A DNA stretch of 43,825 bases from Bacteroidales bacterium (GTDB lineage Bacteria; Bacteroidota; Bacteroidia; Bacteroidales; UBA1402). The stretch is from NCBI GenBank assembly GCA_017958305.1, contig JAGDCW010000048.1, positions 1 through 43,825 on the forward strand. Reading direction: 5' to 3'. Each line of letters begins with the position of its first letter. Position 1 is the first letter of the stretch. A program made the translations under genes and the position numbers. Shown piece after piece: positions 24,604-33,017 of this stretch. Under the pieces are notes generated by a model. That model made no database searches. It was not told the DNA's origin and saw only the letters and a list, made by a program, of their open reading frames with translations.

Positions 24604-25641
24604 TTATTGGACCAGCACCCAGGCCTTGGCATACCGGGGATGCTCGTTTCGGAAAGCAGGCAGACTGTTTACCGCCTCCTGACGTGATGTGTAGGCAGCC
24701 GCATAGACACGGCAATGCTCAGCTCCGACGGCCACTCCGACCTCGGGAAAGCTTTCCTTCAGCTGACGGCGCTCGATGTACTGGCGGGCCGAGTTTTCAT
24801 CGGGAAAACTCGCAATCACAATCAAATAACGTTTGGTTTTTTCGGCCTTGACAGGCGCTTGAGGCCGGACAGCAGGTTTTTCCGCAACTGCAGCCACCAG
24901 AGGTTGGGCGGCAGGTTTTACTTCGACTGCAGCCACCAAAGGGTGGGCGGCAGGTTCTTCTTCAACTGCTTCCATCAGAGGCTGGGCGGCAGATTCAAGG
25001 TCGGGATGGGAAACCACGGCTGTCGCCAGCATGTCGGTATCGACTCCCAGCACTGAGGCCTGATTCACATTGTAGCCCGTACGGTTCAAAGGCTGCGACC
25101 CGAAAAACAGGATCAGCAGTACGGCAGCGGCAGCAGCGGCAGCCCAACGGCCCCATTGTGCGACCAGGGAGAGGTTGCGGGTGTTTTCCGACGGCAGCGT
25201 CCCGACAGAGGCAGGCTGTGACAGACGGTCGGGACAAGAGATCGCCTTCAGGCCGAAAAGCTCAGGCGAAAGGACACTTCCCCCCTGCGGCTGGAAGGTC
25301 AAGGCGCCGTCCTCATTCTCATGCATCGTACCGATTTGCCCCAGGCTCACGTAACTACCTTCCGCCATCTGCCGGCGCATCAGTTCGACCGACTCGCGGA
25401 TGCGCTGGTTGGCCGCTGCAAAAGAAAGGCCGAAACCGGCTTGGAAGGCCTGGGTAAGCAGTCCGTCGTTGAAATTGAGCCGGGCGTTGAAACTCAGCCG
25501 GCGGCTGCGGGGAAAGAAGGTCTCCTGCACCGGATCGTAACAGGCTTCCGATTCCTGCTGGATGAAACCGCCCAGACCGGGCACGACCACACAGTCATGC
25601 ACAGCAAGCAATTCCTCCAGTTTCTCAATCAACTGTTGCAT
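24604..25641 (-). CDS. HU-CCDC81-like and SPOR domain membrane protein
   Basis: A 345-residue protein combining an N-terminal HU/IHF-like region (about 1-125, CCDC81-like, with VVPGLGGFIQ near 19 and LNFNDGLLTQAF near 55), a membrane helix (about 166-181), a Pro/Ala/Glu linker, and a C-terminal SPOR domain (about 270-345, YLIVIASFPDENSARQYIE). SPOR domains bind glycan strands lacking stem peptides at division sites. The linker holds three 13-residue repeats of AAxPLxAAVxxKP type (218-256). The predicted layout puts the HU part in the cytoplasm and SPOR in the periplasm. The ATG at 25641 is preferred to a TTG three codons earlier. A terminator lies 10 bases upstream. Confidence 0.85.
   Translation of the reverse strand: MQQLIEKLEELLAVHDCVVVPGLGGFIQQESEACYDPVQETFFPRSRRLSFNARLNFNDGLLTQAFQAGFGLSFAAANQRIRESVELMRRQMAEGSYVSLGQIGTMHENEDGALTFQPQGGSVLSPELFGLKAISCPDRLSQPASVGTLPSENTRNLSLVAQWGRWAAAAAAAVLLILFFGSQPLNRTGYNVNQASVLGVDTDMLATAVVSHPDLESAAQPLMEAVEEEPAAHPLVAAVEVKPAAQPLVAAVAEKPAVRPQAPVKAEKTKRYLIVIASFPDENSARQYIERRQLKESFPEVGVAVGAEHCRVYAAAYTSRQEAVNSLPAFRNEHPRYAKAWVLVQ
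24874..24990. repeat. Three tandem 39-bp in-frame repeats
   Basis: These encode residues 218-256 of the HU/SPOR protein as three 13-residue units (AAQPLMEAVEEEP, AAHPLVAAVEVKP, AAQPLVAAVAEKP). The period is a multiple of three, so copy-number changes would lengthen or shorten the periplasmic linker without shifting the frame. Confidence 0.8.
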
Positions 25642-25651
25642 CCGATGCAAG

Positions 25652-25702
25652 AAAAAAAAGGGGAGAATTCCCGATCAGACAATGATACGGGCGATTCTCC
25701 CC
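25652..25702 (-). terminator. Strong rho-independent terminator after pgk
   Basis: On the minus strand, ATTCTCCCC (25694-25702) pairs with GGGGAGAAT (25660-25668). The hairpin continues inside with CCCG/CGGG and ATCA/TGAT, and eight T follow (25659-25652). It ends pgk transcription but lies only 10 bases before the next start codon on the same strand. Confidence 0.9.
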
Positions 25703-25712
25703 ATAGATTCAA

Positions 25713-26969
25713 TTAGCCCTGGATAGCCTTGATGCCGGGAAGCACCTTGCCTTCGATGGCTTCCAGCAGGGCGCCGCCACCGGTCGAGACATAGCTCACC
25801 TTGTCGGCCAGGCCGAACTTGTTGACGCAAGCCACCGAGTCGCCACCGCCTACCAGCGAGAAAGCGCCCTTGGCCGTAGCATCCACGATGGCTTCGGCAA
25901 CAGCCTTGGAACCAGCGGCGAAATTGTCGAATTCAAAGACACCGGCAGGACCGTTCCACAGGATGGTCTTGGAGTTCTTGATGACATTGGCGAAGATTTC
26001 CATGGTCTTGGGACCGATGTCCATGCCTTCCCAACCGTCGGGAATATCGTTGACGCCGGCATAGGCGGTCTTGGCATCGTTGCTGAAACTGTCGCCGATC
26101 TTGGAATCCACGGCCAGTACCAGGTTGACACCGTTCTCCTTGGCCTTCTTCATGATATCCAGCGCCAGATCCAGTTTGTCGTCCTCGCAGATGGAAGTAC
26201 CGATCTTGCCGCCCATGGCCTTGCTGAAGGTATAGGTCATACCACCGGTCAGGATCAGGTTATCGACCTTGCCCAGCAGGTTCTCGATGATGTCGATCTT
26301 GGTCGAAACCTTCGAGCCGCCCATGATGGCCGTGAAAGGACGAACCGTGTTCTCCATCACCTTTTCAACGGCAACGACTTCCTTGTTCATCAGATAACCG
26401 AACATCTTGTGGTCGGCATCGAAATAATCGGCGATCAAAGCCGTGGAAGCGTGGGCGCGGTGAGCCGTACCGAAAGCGTCGTTGACATAGCAGTCGGCGT
26501 AGGAGGCCAACTTCTTGGTGAAAGCTTTCTGGCTTTCCTTGACAGCCTTCTTGGCGGCAGCCTTCTCCTCGTCGCTGGCGTCGTCGGCCAGTCCCCTGGG
26601 CTTGCCTTCCTCCTCGGCGTAGAAGCGGAGATTTTCGAGCAGCAGGGCCTGACCCGGCTTGAGGGCAGCCACCTGTGCATCGGCCTGCTGGCAGTCCGGA
26701 GCAAAAGCCACGGGCACACCCAGACACTCGGAAACGTGGTCGAGGATGGATTTCAGGGAATATTTGGGATCGGGGTTTTTCTTGGGACGGCCCATGTGCG
26801 AACCGATGATCAGCATACCGCCGTCATTGATGATCTTCTTCAGGGTCGGCATAGCGGCACGGATACGGGTGTCATCCGTGATTTTCTGGTTTTCGTCGAG
26901 GGGCACGTTGAAGTCCACCCGGACAAAAGCTTTCTTACCAGCAAAGTTGAATTTGTCAAGAGTTTGCAT
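25713..26969 (-). CDS. pgk: Phosphoglycerate kinase
   Basis: Pgk transfers phosphate between 1,3-bisphosphoglycerate and ADP in glycolysis. The 418-residue protein has [10 protein letters not shown] near 16, the substrate-binding SHMGRPKK near 57, [12 protein letters not shown] near 108, a [14 protein letters not shown] segment near 162, [11 protein letters not shown] near 213, and the nucleotide-binding [13 protein letters not shown] near 372. Length is typical for bacteria with the small insertion after [10 protein letters not shown]. The promoter region upstream (26970-27081) is AT-rich, but no clear consensus was found. A strong terminator follows. Confidence 0.97.
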   Translation of the reverse strand: MQTLDKFNFAGKKAFVRVDFNVPLDENQKITDDTRIRAAMPTLKKIINDGGMLIIGSHMGRPKKNPDPKYSLKSILDHVSECLGVPVAFAPDCQQADAQVAALKPGQALLLENLRFYAEEEGKPRGLADDASDEEKAAAKKAVKESQKAFTKKLASYADCYVNDAFGTAHRAHASTALIADYFDADHKMFGYLMNKEVVAVEKVMENTVRPFTAIMGGSKVSTKIDIIENLLGKVDNLILTGGMTYTFSKAMGGKIGTSICEDDKLDLALDIMKKAKENGVNLVLAVDSKIGDSFSNDAKTAYAGVNDIPDGWEGMDIGPKTMEIFANVIKNSKTILWNGPAGVFEFDNFAAGSKAVAEAIVDATAKGAFSLVGGGDSVACVNKFGLADKVSYVSTGGGALLEAIEGKVLPGIKAIQG

Positions 26970-27081
26970 AATTAATTGTATATTAGATTGTTAAATAATT
27001 CATTGTATCAATTTCCTCTCTATTGGAACCACAGGCGATTATACGAAATAATCCAGCGCCCACCAACAGAAAGCCGTTAAA

Positions 27082-29166
27082 CTACTTCAAATATTTGTCC
27101 AGCCAGGCGAAATAGGTCCGCTGCCACAGAATGGCGTTCTGAGGCTTGAGGATCCAGTGGTTCTCGTCGGGGAAGACCAGCAGCTGGGCGTCCAGTCCGC
27201 GCAGTTTGGCGGCATCGAAGGCTGCCATGCCCTGCGAAGCCAGGATACGGAAGTCCTTCTCGCCATGGATGCAGAGAATCGGCGTGTCCCACTTGTCCAC
27301 GAAGCGATGGGGGGAATTGGCATAGGAACGCTGGGCCACGGCATTGTTCTTGTCCCAGAAAGAGCCGCCCAGGTCCCAGTTGACAAACCACATCTCCTCG
27401 GTTTCGACATACTGCTGTTCGAGGTTGAAGATGCCGCTGTGGGCGATGAAAGCCTTGAAGCGCTTGTCGTGGTTGCCGGCCAGCCAATAGACCGAGAAAC
27501 CGCCGTAGGAAGCACCGACACAACCCAGATGATCCTCATCGACGAAAGGTTCGGCGCTGAGGGCGTCGATGGCCGAGAGATAGTCTTTCATGTTCTGGCC
27601 GCCGTAGTCGCCGCTGATCTGCTCCAGCCACTCCTGGCCGAATCCGGGCAAACCGCGCCGGTTGGGAGCCACGATGATATAGCCCTGGGCCGCCATCAGC
27701 TGGAAATTCCAGCGATACGACCAGAACTGGCTGACGGGGCTCTGCGGACCGCCCTCGCAGAAAAGCAGGGCAGGATATTTCCTGGCAGGATCGAAATGAG
27801 GCGGATAGATGACCCAAACCAGCATCTGCTTGTGGTCGGTGGTCTCCACCCAACGCTCCTCCACCCGGCCCGTGGCGAGCTGGGCAAAAATATCGTCGTT
27901 TTCGTGCGTGATGACCGTCATCTCGCCATTGGCGGGATCGATGCGGACCACCTCGTTGGGACGCGACATGGAATGGCGCAGACCCACCAGGCAGTCGGCA
28001 GCCGGCAAGACGTTGTCGAAGTCATAGACCCCCTGGGTCACCTGACGGATTTCGCCGGATGCGAGCGTCAGCTCATAGACATGGGTGCGACCGTGCCAGA
28101 CACTGACGAAATAGATGCGGCTGTCGTCCGCCGACCAAGCCAGCGAAGCGGCTTCCTGGTCGAAACGGGCGGTAAAGTCGGTCATGGCCTTTGTTTCGCA
28201 GTCATAGACCATCAGGCGGTTCTTGTCGGATTCGTAGCCGTCGCGGGCCATGCTCGAGAAAGCGATATAACGGCCCGAGTGCGAGAAGAGCGGATTGGTG
28301 TCGTAACCGCCCATGCCCTGCGTGAGGTTCTCGGTGCGGAAATCCTCTTCCACATGGCACAGATAGATGTCGGAATTGGTCGAGACGGCGTAGTCCAGCC
28401 CCGTTTTCTTGCGGCAGGTATAGGCCACGACCTTGCTGTCGGGGCTCCATGCCAGCTGCTCGATGCCGCCGAAAGGCTTCATGGGCGATTCAAAAGGCTC
28501 GCCTTCGAGCAAATCGCGGACGTTCTCCAGTTTTCCATTCTTGAAATCGGCCACAAAGGGATGGGGAATGCTCTCCACCCATTCATCCCAGTGCTTGTAC
28601 ATCAAATCGTTGATGACACGTCCGCTGGCCTTGTCCAGGTCGGGATAGAGATCCTGGGCCGTCTGTCCGTATTTCACCTGGGAGACAAACAACAGCCGCT
28701 GACCGTCGGGAGAGACGGCATAGGCTTCAATGTCCTTGTCATAGCTGGTGAGCTGGCGGCGGTTCTTGCCGTCGGCCGTCATTTCCCAAAGCTGCATCGA
28801 GCCCGAGGCAGCCGACAGGAAAAAGATCTTCTTGCCGTCGGCCGACCAGGTGGCCGACTGTTCCGACTGGGGAGTCGAGGTCAACTGACGCACCTGACTG
28901 CCGTCGCTACTGACGACGAACAAGTCGCGATTGCCCTTGTTCTCGGGCACACTGTAATAAGAAACCCCATAGAGTACCTCCTTTCCATCGGGAGACACCT
29001 GGATGTCGGAGACACGACCCATCTGCCAGAGCACTTCGGGCGTCATCAGGTCGGAATCCAGTTTGGCGTTGCTCTTGCCGATATTCACACAAGAAGCATC
29101 CTGTTTGTTGCCACAGGAAGAAAGCAATGCAGCTGCAGCCATCAGAAGGAAAATTTTTTTGATCAT
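27082..29166 (-). CDS. DPP5-like S9 family dipeptidyl peptidase lipoprotein
   Basis: A 694-residue exported serine peptidase. An N-terminal signal ends in ALLSSC, so C18 is a likely lipid anchor. Residues of about 40-420 form WD40/beta-propeller-like repeats (SPDGKEVLYGVS, SADGKKIFFLS and similar). The C-terminal alpha/beta hydrolase domain has the nucleophile elbow GASYGG with S553, then D638 in GEKDFRI and H670 in DENHW, giving a complete triad. Length and motifs resemble DPP5 of Porphyromonas gingivalis, which removes dipeptides from peptide N-termini. It would supply peptides for growth from the periplasm or cell surface. The terminator of the upstream operon lies 24 bases before its start. 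Confidence 0.9.
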   Translation of the reverse strand: MIKKIFLLMAAAALLSSCGNKQDASCVNIGKSNAKLDSDLMTPEVLWQMGRVSDIQVSPDGKEVLYGVSYYSVPENKGNRDLFVVSSDGSQVRQLTSTPQSEQSATWSADGKKIFFLSAASGSMQLWEMTADGKNRRQLTSYDKDIEAYAVSPDGQRLLFVSQVKYGQTAQDLYPDLDKASGRVINDLMYKHWDEWVESIPHPFVADFKNGKLENVRDLLEGEPFESPMKPFGGIEQLAWSPDSKVVAYTCRKKTGLDYAVSTNSDIYLCHVEEDFRTENLTQGMGGYDTNPLFSHSGRYIAFSSMARDGYESDKNRLMVYDCETKAMTDFTARFDQEAASLAWSADDSRIYFVSVWHGRTHVYELTLASGEIRQVTQGVYDFDNVLPAADCLVGLRHSMSRPNEVVRIDPANGEMTVITHENDDIFAQLATGRVEERWVETTDHKQMLVWVIYPPHFDPARKYPALLFCEGGPQSPVSQFWSYRWNFQLMAAQGYIIVAPNRRGLPGFGQEWLEQISGDYGGQNMKDYLSAIDALSAEPFVDEDHLGCVGASYGGFSVYWLAGNHDKRFKAFIAHSGIFNLEQQYVETEEMWFVNWDLGGSFWDKNNAVAQRSYANSPHRFVDKWDTPILCIHGEKDFRILASQGMAAFDAAKLRGLDAQLLVFPDENHWILKPQNAILWQRTYFAWLDKYLK

Positions 29167-29190
29167 AGTTGCCTGTTGTATTTACAGATG

Positions 29191-29218
29191 AAAAATGCCG
29201 GTCATCTGCACCGGCATT
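29191..29218 (-). terminator. Rho-independent terminator after bamD-rpoZ-DUF4293
   Basis: On the minus strand a 9-bp stem, 29218-29210 with 29202-29194, around a seven-base loop is followed by a T run (29195-29191, partly overlapping the stem). It lies six bases after the DUF4293 stop codon and 24 bases before the S9 peptidase start. Confidence 0.8.
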
Positions 29219-29224
29219 CAATTC

Positions 29225-29686
29225 CTAACGGATTCTTTCATAGGCCCTCACTTTCTTCTCGTCATTGAGGATGGCGTTCATGGCCAAGAACTCGAGTATG
29301 AGCGCGACAAAAGGAAGGGATATGCCGAAATTGAGTCCAAAAGAAGCATCCAGACGCCGCACCGTGACCCATAGGAAGATCAGGTAGGCAAGATAGAAGC
29401 CCATCAGCGCCAGCAGGTTGAAGACGCAGAACCTGACCTGGGTGAGCCGCTTGCGATAAAAGAACACGGCCACCAGGCTCGAAGCGATGCACACTGCCAG
29501 GATGGCGCCCAAGCCCCAGAAGGAGATGGAGGCATTGCCTTCGCCGACACGCTGGGCCACCGAGAAGGCCTCATACGAATAGACCGTGCCCTCGGCGCTG
29601 AAGAAAGTTCCCCAGGGCAGATAGAGCGCGGCAGCCATGGCGGCGACGGCCAGCAGCAGGTACAAAGTCTGGATACGCTGGATCAT
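29225..29686 (-). CDS. DUF4293 family four-helix membrane protein
   Basis: A 153-residue membrane protein of the Bacteroidota DUF4293 family, of unknown function. Four hydrophobic segments are visible at about 6-25, 55-76, 84-108 and 118-138. It begins MIQRIQTLYLLLA, a typical start of the family, and ends in a charged tail NDEKKVRAYERIR. The start codon overlaps the stop of the omega-like gene by one base (TAATG), so translation is coupled. Confidence 0.88.
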   Translation of the reverse strand: MIQRIQTLYLLLAVAAMAAALYLPWGTFFSAEGTVYSYEAFSVAQRVGEGNASISFWGLGAILAVCIASSLVAVFFYRKRLTQVRFCVFNLLALMGFYLAYLIFLWVTVRRLDASFGLNFGISLPFVALILEFLAMNAILNDEKKVRAYERIR

Positions 29687-30015
29687 TATTTCTTGGCTTT
29701 GTCTTTCAACGGATTGCGATAATAGATCTTGCCATCGATATATTCCTGGGTGGCAATCAACGTCGGTTTCGGCAATTTTTCATAGTAGCGGGAAATCTCG
29801 ATCTGCTCACGGTTCTCGAAGACCTCTTCCAGGTTGTCCGTGTAGGGGGCGAATTCCTGCAGTTTCTTTTCCAGTTCCGTCTTGATGTCAACGCTGATCT
29901 GGTTGGCGCGCTTTGCAATCACGGAGACCACTTCGTAAACGTTTTCATCACCCACCATCGACTGGATGTCGCGGGTCTGGGTATTGGTAGGAGCTACTGT
30001 TTTTTTGTAATCCAT
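29686..30015 (-). CDS. rpoZ: Omega-like RNA polymerase subunit (Bacteroidota RpoZ)
   Basis: A 109-residue protein starting MDYKKTVAPTNTQTRD, matching the Bacteroidota omega-like (RPB6-related) family. The segment NVYEVVSVIAKRANQIS near 27 is the core omega helix that holds the beta-prime subunit. The C-terminal half (KLPKPTLIATQEYIDGKIYYRNP) is an extension typical of the phylum. The ATG at 30015 is preferred over one inside bamD because it opens the conserved sequence. It lies 19 bases after bamD and is coupled to DUF4293. Confidence 0.88.
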   Translation of the reverse strand: MDYKKTVAPTNTQTRDIQSMVGDENVYEVVSVIAKRANQISVDIKTELEKKLQEFAPYTDNLEEVFENREQIEISRYYEKLPKPTLIATQEYIDGKIYYRNPLKDKAKK

Positions 30016-30034
30016 AACTGTAATAATATTGATG

Positions 30035-30844
30035 TCAATTGTTTTCGCCAAGATAGGAACGAGCCTGGTCGAGCATGGCCTTGGCTTCCTTGGCGTATTT
30101 GCTCTCCGGGTAGTCGTTCGTGAAACTATAGTACTCGTCCACCACGGCCCGCATACGTTCGGGGATCATCTCGGCCACGCTCTCGCGTGCGTAGGTGAAA
30201 CGGGATTTGAGTATCAGGAAAGAAAAATCCTCGCGATAGACCGACGAGGGAAAGTCACGCAGGGCGTTGTTGGCCGTGACGATGCACGATTCGTAGTTGT
30301 TGCCCATGAAATTGCCCAGATTGTAATACAGCTGGCAGTTGAGCAGAGCCTTGTAGGCCAGCCTTTCCATCAGTGCATTGAGCATTTCCTCGGCTTCGGC
30401 GCGGTGTTCGCTCAAAGGATAGTACTCCAGGAAGACGGTCAACTCGTCCATGGCCTCTATGGTGCCCTCCTGCGAAAGACGGGAATCGGGCGAGTTGATA
30501 AAGGCCGACTTGCCCGACATGAAACGGCATTCCTCGGTGAAAGTGCCCTTGGGGAAGGTCTTGTAATAGAGCTGGTACTGGGCACCTGCGGAATAGTAGT
30601 CCTTGGTGCGGTAATAAGAGTTGGCCAGCATGTAAAGGCACTGCTCTGCCCGCTCCGTTCCCTTGTAAACAGCCTTCAGTTCTTCCATCAGTTCGATGAC
30701 GCGCTTGTACTTGCCCTGGTCGTAATATTCGTTTGCCTTGTCCCATTTTGCCTCATAATCATTGCTCTTCTGGAGTTTGTAGTATTCTCCACAAGATGAT
30801 AATACGCAGCATATCAACAAGATAAACAAATACTTGACTTTCAT
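30035..30844 (-). CDS. bamD: Outer membrane assembly lipoprotein BamD
   Basis: BamD is the essential lipoprotein partner of BamA in inserting beta-barrels into the outer membrane. The 269-residue protein starts with a lipoprotein signal MKVKYLFILLICCVLSSC, so C18 is the lipidated residue. TPR-like repeats follow, for example KANEYYDQGKYKRVIELME near 35, CLYMLANSYYRTKDYYSA near 67 and FLEYYPLSEHRAEAEEML. Start 30844 is chosen for the signal peptide. It heads a bamD-rpoZ-DUF4293 operon ending in a clear terminator. Confidence 0.93.
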   Translation of the reverse strand: MKVKYLFILLICCVLSSCGEYYKLQKSNDYEAKWDKANEYYDQGKYKRVIELMEELKAVYKGTERAEQCLYMLANSYYRTKDYYSAGAQYQLYYKTFPKGTFTEECRFMSGKSAFINSPDSRLSQEGTIEAMDELTVFLEYYPLSEHRAEAEEMLNALMERLAYKALLNCQLYYNLGNFMGNNYESCIVTANNALRDFPSSVYREDFSFLILKSRFTYARESVAEMIPERMRAVVDEYYSFTNDYPESKYAKEAKAMLDQARSYLGENN

Positions 30845-30969
30845 TTTGTTCGGTCGCAAAAAGTCCGCGAATTTACCAATTATCATACAATCTGTCAAGT
30901 GATTTAATTAAAATAATTCCGTCACACAGTATTTTGACGGACAAGGGGCGTTAGTTGTAACAAAAGAAT

Positions 30970-30977
30970 TACCTTTG
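30970..30977 (+). promoter_or_regulatory. -7 box of the uvrB promoter
   Basis: TACCTTTG matches the Bacteroidota -7 element and lies 36 bases before the uvrB ATG. A -33 box at the right spacing is not clear. No LexA-like palindrome was noticed nearby. Confidence 0.6.
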
Positions 30978-31013
30978 CACTGAGGGTCGCATCCCCTGGT
31001 TTTGCCCGTTCAA

Positions 31014-33017
31014 ATGTTCAAACTCACCTCCAAATACCAACCCACCGGCGACCAGCCGCAAGCCATCCAGGCGCTGGTGGACGGCGTCAATGAGGGACTG
31101 GAAGCCCAGACCCTGCTCGGCGTGACCGGTTCGGGCAAGACCTTCACCATCGCCAACGTGGTGGAACGCCTACAGCGCCCCACCCTGGTATTGAGCCACA
31201 ACAAGACCCTGGCCGCGCAGCTCTACAACGAGTTCAAGGCTTTTTTCCCCGACAATGCCGTAGAGTATTTTGTCTCCTACTACGACTATTACCAGCCGGA
31301 AGCCTACATCCCGACCACCAACACCTACATCGAGAAAGACCTGTCCATCAACGAGGAAATCGAGAAGCTCCGGCTCTCGGCCACCTCTGCCCTGCTCTCC
31401 GGCCGTCGCGACGTGTTGGTGGTGTCGTCGGTGTCCTGCCTGTTCGGTATGGGCAGTCCGGTGGATTTCAGCAACAACACGGTCCACATCCATGTCGGAC
31501 AGCAGATCAGCCGCAACGTGTTCCTCAGGCAACTGGTGGACAGTCTCTACGCCCGGAACGACGTGGATTTTGTCCGGGGATGCTTCCGGGTGAAAGGCGA
31601 TACCATCGACATATTCCTGGCCTATTCGGACATCGCCCTGAGGGTGGTCTTCTGGGGCGATGAAATCGATGCCATCGAAGAAATCGACCCGGTCAGCGCC
31701 CACCGGCTGTGCGAGTTGAAAAGCTACGACATCTACCCGGCCAACTTGTTTGTCACCAGCAAGGAACGTGTCCAAAAAGCCATCCACGACATCCAGGACG
31801 ACCTGGTGCAGCAGGTGGATTTCTTCCGTTCCATCGACAAAAATCTCGAAGCCAAGCGCCTGGAGGAACGAGTCAACTACGACCTGGAAATGATCCGCGA
31901 ACTGGGTCATTGCTCGGGCATCGAGAACTACTCCCGCTATTTCGACGGCCGGCCGGCGGGCACCCGTCCCTACTGCCTGCTCGACTTCTTCCCCAAAGAC
32001 TTCCTGCTGGTCATCGACGAGAGCCATGTCACCGTGCCCCAGATACACGCCATGTGGGGCGGCGACCACGCCCGCAAGATCAATCTGGTCGAATATGGTT
32101 TCCGCTTGCCCGCTGCTCTGGACAACCGGCCGCTTACTTTCGATGAATTCGAGGAAATGACCCACCAGACCATCTATGTCAGCGCCACCCCGGCCGACTA
32201 CGAACTGGAGAAATCGGGCGGAGTCATCGTCGAGCAGCTCATCCGCCCCACCGGCCTGCTGGATCCGGCCATCGAAGTGCGTCCCAGCAAAGACCAGGTG
32301 GACGATTTGATGGAGGAAATCCGCATCCGCAGCGAGCGCGACGAACGCATCCTGGTCACCACCCTGACCAAGCGCATGGCCGAGGAACTGTCGGCCTATT
32401 TCCGCAATCACGGGGTGCGCTGCGAATACATCCACTCAGACGTCGATACCCTGGAACGTGTGGAAATCATGGAAAACCTGCGCGCCGGACTGTTTGACGT
32501 GCTGGTCGGTGTCAACCTGCTGCGTGAAGGGCTGGACCTGCCCGAAGTGTCCTTGGTGGCCATCCTGGACGCCGACAAGGAGGGTTTCCTGCGCAATCGC
32601 CGCTCGCTCACCCAAACGGCCGGCCGGGCCGCCCGCAACGTGAACGGCAAGGTGATTTTCTACGCCGACACCGTGACGGAAAGCATGAAACTGACCATCG
32701 AGGAAACCGACCGGCGCCGCAACATCCAGATGGCCTACAACAAGGCGCACCACATTGTGCCCAGGCCCATCGACAAGAATTCGCGCAATACCCTGACCCG
32801 CACCGTCGCCGCCGAACCCAAGGCGTATATCGAGCCCGTCATGCACCAGCTGGCGGCCGATCCGGTCATCGCCTTCATGGACCGCAACCAGCTGGAGAAG
32901 CTGATCGCCGCCACCAAGCGCAAAATGTACGAAGCCTCCAAAAAGATGGACTTTCTGGAGGCTGCGCAATATCGAGACGAGCTGTTCAAGCTCGAAGACA
33001 AGCTAAAAACACTTTAG
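31014..33017 (+). CDS. uvrB: Excinuclease ABC subunit B
   Basis: UvrB is the damage-verifying helicase-like subunit of nucleotide excision repair. The 667-residue protein has the Walker A motif VTGSGKT near 37, the damage-probing beta-hairpin YYDYYQPEAYIP near 92, the DEAD-like VIDESHVTVPQ near 335, helicase motifs LREGLDLPEVSLV and QTAGRAARN, and a C-terminal UVR motif (FLEAAQYRDELFKLE) that contacts UvrC. The ATG at 31014 is preferred to an upstream TTG. Its stop overlaps that of the convergent membrane protein gene by four bases. Confidence 0.97.
   Translation: MFKLTSKYQPTGDQPQAIQALVDGVNEGLEAQTLLGVTGSGKTFTIANVVERLQRPTLVLSHNKTLAAQLYNEFKAFFPDNAVEYFVSYYDYYQPEAYIPTTNTYIEKDLSINEEIEKLRLSATSALLSGRRDVLVVSSVSCLFGMGSPVDFSNNTVHIHVGQQISRNVFLRQLVDSLYARNDVDFVRGCFRVKGDTIDIFLAYSDIALRVVFWGDEIDAIEEIDPVSAHRLCELKSYDIYPANLFVTSKERVQKAIHDIQDDLVQQVDFFRSIDKNLEAKRLEERVNYDLEMIRELGHCSGIENYSRYFDGRPAGTRPYCLLDFFPKDFLLVIDESHVTVPQIHAMWGGDHARKINLVEYGFRLPAALDNRPLTFDEFEEMTHQTIYVSATPADYELEKSGGVIVEQLIRPTGLLDPAIEVRPSKDQVDDLMEEIRIRSERDERILVTTLTKRMAEELSAYFRNHGVRCEYIHSDVDTLERVEIMENLRAGLFDVLVGVNLLREGLDLPEVSLVAILDADKEGFLRNRRSLTQTAGRAARNVNGKVIFYADTVTESMKLTIEETDRRRNIQMAYNKAHHIVPRPIDKNSRNTLTRTVAAEPKAYIEPVMHQLAADPVIAFMDRNQLEKLIAATKRKMYEASKKMDFLEAAQYRDELFKLEDKLKTL

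Noticed and set aside
24874-24990. Tandem repeats considered as a CRISPR-like array
   Set aside because: The 39-bp units are directly adjacent without spacers, lie in frame inside a coding sequence and encode a protein linker.
27157-29268. 703-codon plus-strand open frame opposite the S9 peptidase
   Set aside because: The peptidase frame has a lipoprotein signal and a full catalytic triad; the opposite frame has neither start context nor motifs.
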